DNA of 64,000 nucleotides from Nocardia concava NBRC 100430 (GTDB lineage: Bacteria > Actinomycetota > Actinomycetes > Mycobacteriales > Mycobacteriaceae), in contig NZ_BAFX01000150.1 in assembly GCF_000308815.1 (NCBI RefSeq), positions 1 to 64,000 on the forward strand. Direction: 5' to 3'. Position numbers and translations under genes: made by a program. How positions within the stretch are numbered: the first letter of the stretch is position 1; each line of letters begins with the position of its first letter. The notes below the pieces were generated by a model. The model had not been told where the DNA came from and did no database searches. It saw only the letters and a list, made by a program, of their open reading frames with translations. This document shows positions 59,311 through 64,000 of the stretch, piece by piece.

Positions 59311-60413
59311 TTGGTCATCCCCAGCACCGCCGCCATGAGCCCGAAGTCGGGTCCGAAATCTTCCATCTTCCCGGTGCGGCAGCCGTCCGACTTCATCTGG
59401 ATGCGCTCGCAGAACAGACTGACGATCTCACCCGACAGGGTGGTGCCGAGCAGCCCGTGCAGGCGGATGAAGTTCTTGTCCCGGTTCACCGACTTGTCGA
59501 GGTTCTGCATGAGCAGCGGCGCCACGTCGACGATCTCGGTGACGCCCGCGGCGTTGTCGCGCAGCTGCTTGGTCACCGCGGTCAGCCCGGTCAGGGTGCC
59601 GTTGAGCTGATCGGAGTACTGCGAGAACGCGCCACTGGTGTTGGCCAGGAAGGCGTTCAGCTGATCCAGCGTGGCCTGCAGGCCCGGCGCCTGGTCGGCG
59701 AGCAGCCCGGTCATCTGAGTGATCTTGTTGCTGAACCCGCGCACCGAATCGTCGTTCTCGGCGAGCATGGTGGTCAGCTCGTTGAGCTTGATGATGATGG
59801 TGGAGATGGCGTCCTTGTTGTCGACGCCGGTCTTCAGCGCGCCCGAGAGCGCATTGAGCACATCACGCATCTTGTCGCCGTTGCCGTTCAGCATCGGGTA
59901 CAGCACCCGGCCCGACAGCGGGCCGATACCCTCCTGCCCCGGTTGGGGTTTCAGCGCGGCGGCGAAGCTGTCGATGGTCTTGATCATGGTGTCCAGCTCG
60001 ACCGGGGTCTTGGTCTGCTGGGTGGTCAGGTGCGCGCCGTCGGGCAGCTTGTCGCCGCCGGTGTAGCGCGGGGTGAGCTCGATGTGCCGGTCGGTCACGA
60101 TGGATGGCGAAACCAGCGCGGCCTGAACGTTCTTCGGGATGTCGACGCCCTTGTCCACGGTCATGTGGACCTCGACGTACTGACCCTTCGGAATGATCTT
60201 GTCGACCCGGCCCACCTCGAGCCCGAGCACGGTGATCGGGTTGCCCTCGAACATGCCCGCGATATTCAAGAAGTCCGCGGTGATGTGCTTGGTCTGCCCG
60301 GCCGCGTCCTTGACTCCGAGCGGGATGATCGAGCAGGAGCCCACCGCGAGGGCGGCCGCACCGATCATGGCCGCCTTGGTGATTCGACCGAGCAGCTGCT
60401 TCTTCTCTGTCAT
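59307..60413 (-). CDS. mceD: MceD family protein with a lipobox-like signal
   Basis: A 368-aa Mce subunit. The MCE domain reads GMFEGNPITVLGLEVGRVDKI, with SPSIVTDRHIELTPRYTGGDKLPDGA just after it, as in MceD. Unusually, the N-terminal signal AAALAVGSCSIIP contains a plausible lipobox, VGSC, with the Cys near residue 27; MceD normally has no lipid anchor. ATG at 60413 overlaps the mceC stop. Part of the hexameric Mce tunnel. Confidence 0.88.
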   Translation of the reverse strand: MTEKKQLLGRITKAAMIGAAALAVGSCSIIPLGVKDAAGQTKHITADFLNIAGMFEGNPITVLGLEVGRVDKIIPKGQYVEVHMTVDKGVDIPKNVQAALVSPSIVTDRHIELTPRYTGGDKLPDGAHLTTQQTKTPVELDTMIKTIDSFAAALKPQPGQEGIGPLSGRVLYPMLNGNGDKMRDVLNALSGALKTGVDNKDAISTIIIKLNELTTMLAENDDSVRGFSNKITQMTGLLADQAPGLQATLDQLNAFLANTSGAFSQYSDQLNGTLTGLTAVTKQLRDNAAGVTEIVDVAPLLMQNLDKSVNRDKNFIRLHGLLGTTLSGEIVSLFCERIQMKSDGCRTGKMEDFGPDFGLMAAVLGMTK

Positions 60414-61408
60414 TGGTGGCACCCCTCGTTCACCTGCGCGAAGCACAACCAGTTGTCCGGGAACAGCCAGGGCAGCGCGACCTCACCGTAGTTGCCGTTG
60501 CCGAAGGCGTTGTTGAACTGCCGGATCGACGGCGGCATGATCGACAGCAGCCGATCCAGATTGTCCTTGTTCTTCTGCAGACCCTCGGCCATGGTGTTGA
60601 GCTGCTGCAGCGTCGGCCCGAACTTGTTGTCGTTGGCCGCGCCGATCGCCTGCAGCTGTCCGCTGAGCGTGGCGATATTGTCCAGCAGGTTCTTGAGCAG
60701 GCCCTGGCGCTCCATCACCCGGTTGGCGATGGCCTCGCCCTGGGTGATCACCAGCAGCAGGCTGTTCCGGTTGTCACCGAGGATCTTGGTGACCCGGTCC
60801 AGATCCTTGAGCAGCTGGTCGACCTGGTCCTTGCGGTTGTTCATGGTCTTGGCCAGCGCGCCGATGGAGTCGAGCGCCTGCACCGTCATCTGCGGGGTGT
60901 CGCCCATCTGCTGGTTGATCACATTCAGCGACTCCGCCAGCTTCTTGGTGTCGAGCTCCTCGAACTTGGGCGTGCCCTCCTGCACCACATCGGCCAGGTT
61001 GTAGGGAACCACGGTGTTGTTCTTGGGGATTCGGTTCCCCTTCAGGCCGGAGCCGTCGCCGGGAGTGAGGTCGATGTAGCGCGCGCCGAGCAGCGTCGCC
61101 ATCTTGATCGCGGCCTTGGCGTCCGGACCGAGCTTCACATTGTCGTCGACCTTCAGCGTGATCAGCACATGGTCACCCTCGAGCTCCGCGCCCGAGACCG
61201 AGCCGACGGGCACGCCGGCGACGTCCACCTTGTCGCCGACCTTGATGCCCGCGGTCTGCACGAATTCGGCCTTGATGCTGTTCTTTCCGAGGCCGACCTG
61301 TTTGTAGGCGGTCGAGCCGAGCAGCAGCGCGGCGATCAGCGCCACGCCGAGCACACCGAGCCAGAAGTTGCGATTGGCGTTGAAGCGGGACTTGAGTTTC
61401 GTCATCAT
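60410..61408 (-). CDS. mceC: MceC family protein
   Basis: A 332-aa Mce subunit. The membrane anchor FWLGVLGVALIAALLLGSTAY is followed by the MCE domain VQTAGIKVGDKVDVAGVPVGSVSGAEL and helical coils, ending with a Cys pair. The ATG at 61408 overlaps the mceB stop (the ATG at 61405 is also possible). A longer frame to 61501 lies in mceB and is a shadow. Confidence 0.9.
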   Translation of the reverse strand: MMTKLKSRFNANRNFWLGVLGVALIAALLLGSTAYKQVGLGKNSIKAEFVQTAGIKVGDKVDVAGVPVGSVSGAELEGDHVLITLKVDDNVKLGPDAKAAIKMATLLGARYIDLTPGDGSGLKGNRIPKNNTVVPYNLADVVQEGTPKFEELDTKKLAESLNVINQQMGDTPQMTVQALDSIGALAKTMNNRKDQVDQLLKDLDRVTKILGDNRNSLLLVITQGEAIANRVMERQGLLKNLLDNIATLSGQLQAIGAANDNKFGPTLQQLNTMAEGLQKNKDNLDRLLSIMPPSIRQFNNAFGNGNYGEVALPWLFPDNWLCFAQVNEGCHQ

Positions 61409-62448
61409 GGCCGGCACACCGCCGAGTGGGAGTTGCCGCCGATCTGCGAGAACAGACCGCGCGGGAAGAGGACACCGTACAGCGAGACGTCCAGGCTGCA
61501 CATGTAGGCGTTGGCGTAGGCGCCGTTCTGGGTGAACTTGCCGACGTTGGCCAGGATGGCGGGCAGGTCGACCGCCGCCTGGTCCAGCTTGGCGCCATTG
61601 GCCAGCAGCAGCGCCAGCGCGGCCTGGGTGGAGTCCTGCGCCGTGATCAGCTTGGGCTGGATGGAACCGAACATGCCCACCAGAGCCGTTGTGGCATCGG
61701 CGATCTGGACCGTCGAGGACTGCAGCGACTGCCCCTGCGCGTACAGGCCGCCGATCAGGGAGCGGGTCTGGGTGACCAGCGTCTCCAGCTCGTCGCCGCG
61801 CTTGGCCAGGCCCTGCATCACGCCGGACAGGTTGGTGATGACATCGGAGAGGATGCCGTCACGGCGTTCGAAGTCCGAGGCCACCGAGGCGGCCTGGGTG
61901 ATGAACGCGCTCAACGAGACTCCGTCACCCTGCAGCGCCTGGATGAAGGTGTTGGACAGATTGTTCACCTGCTCGGGCTGCAGCACCTGGAACAGCGGCT
62001 GGAAACCGTTGAGCAGACCCGAGATATCGAACGACGGCTCGGTGCGCTCGAGCGGGATCGAGGCATTGTTCTTCAGCGCGACGTGATCACCGGTGTGCGG
62101 CTTCTTCGGATCCGGCGGGGCCAGCGCGACATAGCGCTGCCCGATCAGGTTCTGGTAGCGCACCAGCGCCTTGGTGTCGCCGAACAGCGTCTGGTCACGC
62201 TGCACGATGAAGGTCACCTTCGCCTGGTTCTTCTTGTCCAGCTCGATCTTCTCGACCTTGCCGACGCGCACGCCGGCCATCCGGACGTCGTCGCCCTCGC
62301 GCAGGCCGAGCACGTCGCTGAAGGTCGCGGAGTAGGAGTTGGTATCGCCTTTCACGGTGCGGGCGAGCGTATTCCAGATGACCGCGGTCACCAGGACCGA
62401 CACGATCGCGAAGATGGTGAAGCCGATCAGCGGTTTGCGGACACTCAT
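61405..62448 (-). CDS. mceB: MceB family protein
   Basis: A 347-aa Mce subunit. N-terminal anchor ITTFAIVSVLVTAVIW-like region (FTIFAIVSVLVTAVIWNTLA), MCE domain FSDVLGLREGDDVRMAGVRVGKVEKIELDKK, then VRYQNLIGQRYVALAPPDP, characteristic of MceB. ATG at 62448 overlaps the mceA stop (ATGA). Confidence 0.9.
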   Translation of the reverse strand: MSVRKPLIGFTIFAIVSVLVTAVIWNTLARTVKGDTNSYSATFSDVLGLREGDDVRMAGVRVGKVEKIELDKKNQAKVTFIVQRDQTLFGDTKALVRYQNLIGQRYVALAPPDPKKPHTGDHVALKNNASIPLERTEPSFDISGLLNGFQPLFQVLQPEQVNNLSNTFIQALQGDGVSLSAFITQAASVASDFERRDGILSDVITNLSGVMQGLAKRGDELETLVTQTRSLIGGLYAQGQSLQSSTVQIADATTALVGMFGSIQPKLITAQDSTQAALALLLANGAKLDQAAVDLPAILANVGKFTQNGAYANAYMCSLDVSLYGVLFPRGLFSQIGGNSHSAVCRP

Positions 62449-63929
62449 CGGCCGCCCCCGCTCTGACTCAGTTGCACGGTCGCACCCTTCAGAATCGGGC
62501 TCAACAGCAGGTATTCGGCCGCGGTCGGACGCCGGCCCAGCAGGGCGGTGATGGCGTCGTCACCGGTGAAGACGATGTCCTTGCCCGTGGGCGTGCCCGG
62601 CGTGCCCGGCGTGCCCGGCTGACTGGCCGGAGCGGCCGGAGCCGCCGGGGCCAGATTCGGGAACATGCCCTGCAGCGGGGTGCCCGCCAGCGGGTCGGTG
62701 CCCGGCTTCGGGGCGTCGGCCTTCGGCGCCTCGGGCGTGCCGATGACGGTCACGCCGGGAATGAGCGGGAAGCCCGGCGGCGGTGACGACATCAGCGGCA
62801 GGTCCTTGGCGGCGTCGATGGCCTTGGGCCGCATGGATTCCGGCAGCGTGCCCGGATCCGAGGTGAGCGGCGCGGTGCCGCAGCTGGGCGCGGCGAGCTC
62901 GCCGTAGCGCGGGCAGTCGTCGCGGGTGTAGGGCTTGTACGGCGTGAAGGTGATGCCGACGTTCCACTTCATCTGCTGCTGCGGACCCCAGCCGAACGCA
63001 CCGCTGAGCTTGCGCACCGAGTCGTTCAGATTGGCGATCGACAGCGGGATGGCGTCCGGGTTGTCCGACAGCGCGCCGAACAGGGCGCTGGTGCCGGTGG
63101 TGACGTCCTTGCCGACATTGGGGTTGCGGGCGAAGAGCCCGTTCACCTTGTCGATGGTGGTCGAGGTGCCCGCCAGCAGCGCGGTCAGCTCGGCCCGGCG
63201 GTCGGAGATGGTCTTGGCCGTCTCGACCGAATCCCGCAGCACGCCCATGAGTTCGGGCGCGGACTGGTTGAGCGCGTGCATGGAGGCGGTGAGGTCGTCG
63301 AGGAAGCCGCCGACGTTCGGCACCGAACCGCGCACCCCGTCGAGCCAGCGGTCGATGCGCTCGACGCTGGAGCCGGGCATGCGCCCGCTGCCGTCGAGGG
63401 CGTAGGACAGCGTGCCGAGCACCCGGCCGAACTGCACCGGATCGATCTTGGTGAAGACCTCGCGGACCTTGGTGAGGGTGTCCTGCAGGGCGATGGTGCC
63501 CGTTGAGGTGTCCTCGGCGATCTGCGAGCCCTCCTTCAGATGCGTGGCATCGGGCCCGTTGTAGACCAGTTCGACGGCGGTGACGGCGAACAGGTTGGAG
63601 GGCACCACGCGCGCGGTGACATTGGCCGGGATGCCGTCGGTGTACTCGGGTTTCATCTCGATGTGCACCTCCTGCTTCTCGCCCTTGGCCGCCACCGACA
63701 CGTCCTTGACCGCGCCGACCAGCACGCCGCGGTACTTCACGTCCGCCTGGGCGGGCAGGCCGTCACCGGTGGTGGTGAGATTCGCGGTGACATTGACCTT
63801 TTCGACGAAGTAGCCGCGATAGCGCGCGAACAGGAAACCCAGCACGATGGCCAGCACGGTGAGGCCGCAGACCCCGGCGATGAGCAGCTGCCGCATCGTC
63901 GGTCCGCGTCCACTCGGATCGATAAGCAT
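62445..63929 (-). CDS. mceA: MceA family protein with Pro-rich C-terminus
   Basis: A 494-aa protein, the largest Mce subunit here. The anchor LLIAGVCGLTVLAIVLGFLFARY is followed by the MCE domain LTTTGDGLPAQADVKYRGVLVGAVKDV and VPSNLFAVTAVELVYNG. The C-terminal 120 residues are Pro/Gly-rich with three tandem GTP repeats (a 9-base DNA repeat near 62591-62619). ATG at 63929 lies 12 bases after the yrbEB stop. It is the first tunnel subunit after the permease genes. Confidence 0.9.
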   Translation of the reverse strand: MLIDPSGRGPTMRQLLIAGVCGLTVLAIVLGFLFARYRGYFVEKVNVTANLTTTGDGLPAQADVKYRGVLVGAVKDVSVAAKGEKQEVHIEMKPEYTDGIPANVTARVVPSNLFAVTAVELVYNGPDATHLKEGSQIAEDTSTGTIALQDTLTKVREVFTKIDPVQFGRVLGTLSYALDGSGRMPGSSVERIDRWLDGVRGSVPNVGGFLDDLTASMHALNQSAPELMGVLRDSVETAKTISDRRAELTALLAGTSTTIDKVNGLFARNPNVGKDVTTGTSALFGALSDNPDAIPLSIANLNDSVRKLSGAFGWGPQQQMKWNVGITFTPYKPYTRDDCPRYGELAAPSCGTAPLTSDPGTLPESMRPKAIDAAKDLPLMSSPPPGFPLIPGVTVIGTPEAPKADAPKPGTDPLAGTPLQGMFPNLAPAAPAAPASQPGTPGTPGTPTGKDIVFTGDDAITALLGRRPTAAEYLLLSPILKGATVQLSQSGGGR

Positions 63930-63941
63930 CGGTGTCGCCCC

Positions 63942-64000
63942 CTATCCCGAGATCCGGATGCCGGGGTTGACGCCCCAGATCGCCAAGGTCATGAACAGGT
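63942..64000 (-). CDS. yrbEB: YrbEB/MlaE family permease (3' end only)
   Basis: Only the last 18 codons are in the window, reading LFMTLAIWGVNPGIRISG and a stop (TAG at 63942-63944). This matches the C-terminus of the YrbE/MlaE-type permeases that precede mceA in mce operons. The rest of the gene, and yrbEA, lie beyond the window end. Its presence supports a complete mce operon. Confidence 0.85.
   Translation of the reverse strand, partial: LFMTLAIWGVNPGIRISG

Noticed and set aside
62591-62619. Three tandem 9-base repeats (GCGTGCCCG)
   Set aside because: They only encode the GTP repeats in the Pro-rich end of MceA, a common low-complexity variation.

Overview
The window is high-GC, gene-dense, mostly intact actinobacterial chromosome, most likely Nocardia or a close mycolic-acid-producing relative. 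Evidence: an mce operon (end of yrbEB, mceA-F and an Mce-associated protein), an Sdh1-type succinate dehydrogenase, a DinB2-type polymerase like Mycobacterium Rv3056, an XRE/DUF397 pair, a TIGR03084-family protein, an HspR-type operator at lon, frequent GTG/TTG starts and many ATGA/GTGA gene overlaps. No rRNA, tRNA, CRISPR array, transposase or phage gene was seen.

Layout. 1-6.6 kb: nitronate monooxygenase (5' cut), a VapB-like antitoxin-type protein, a 906-aa polyketide-synthase-like protein that has lost the catalytic residues of all three recognisable domains, a ParB-like small protein, a cation/proton antiporter, an S4 RNA-binding protein and an NlpC/P60 hydrolase. 6.8-15 kb: AAA ATPase, long acyl-CoA dehydrogenase, membrane protein, hydrolase, small proteins and a thiolase homologue lacking its catalytic residues. 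15-18.8 kb: sdhC-sdhA-sdhB, preceded by a short leader ORF with a strong Shine-Dalgarno that overlaps the sdhC start. 19-21.6 kb: XRE regulator and DUF397 pair with small genes and an acetyltransferase. 21.5-27.3 kb: the conserved, functionally unknown SCO2521-2522-2523-2524 type operon (minus strand), abutting a convergent gene for a two-helix protein that looks like a degenerate channel. 27.4-30.5 kb: a sugar-type ABC importer without an ATPase gene. 30.5-41.6 kb: AlkA-type glycosylase, D-lactate/glycolate-type dehydrogenase, ABC exporter, methyltransferase with a His-rich head, LiaF-like protein, DinB2, enoyl-CoA hydratase, AcuI-type reductase, endonuclease-like protein.

41.6-50 kb: two-gene YbjQ operon, Lon protease under a HAIR-like operator, an alpha/beta hydrolase-TetR pair preceded by two tandem operator-like repeats 21 bp apart, a hydrolase with a Cys nucleophile, an alcohol dehydrogenase, a phosphoesterase remnant and a BrnT/BrnA-like toxin-antitoxin pair behind a perfect-arm inverted repeat. 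50-56 kb: DUF445 protein, TIGR03084-family protein, secreted protein, L-2-hydroxyglutarate oxidase, SRPBCC protein, RNase H and a REP-like hairpin. 56-64 kb (minus strand): the mce operon, whose Mce genes all overlap by 4 bp. It would encode a cell-envelope lipid/sterol importer energised by an ATPase not in this window.

The strongest leads are the SCO2521-2524 cluster, the catalytically dead PKS and thiolase, the sdh leader ORF, and the sequence-visible operators at lon and at the hydrolase-TetR operon.
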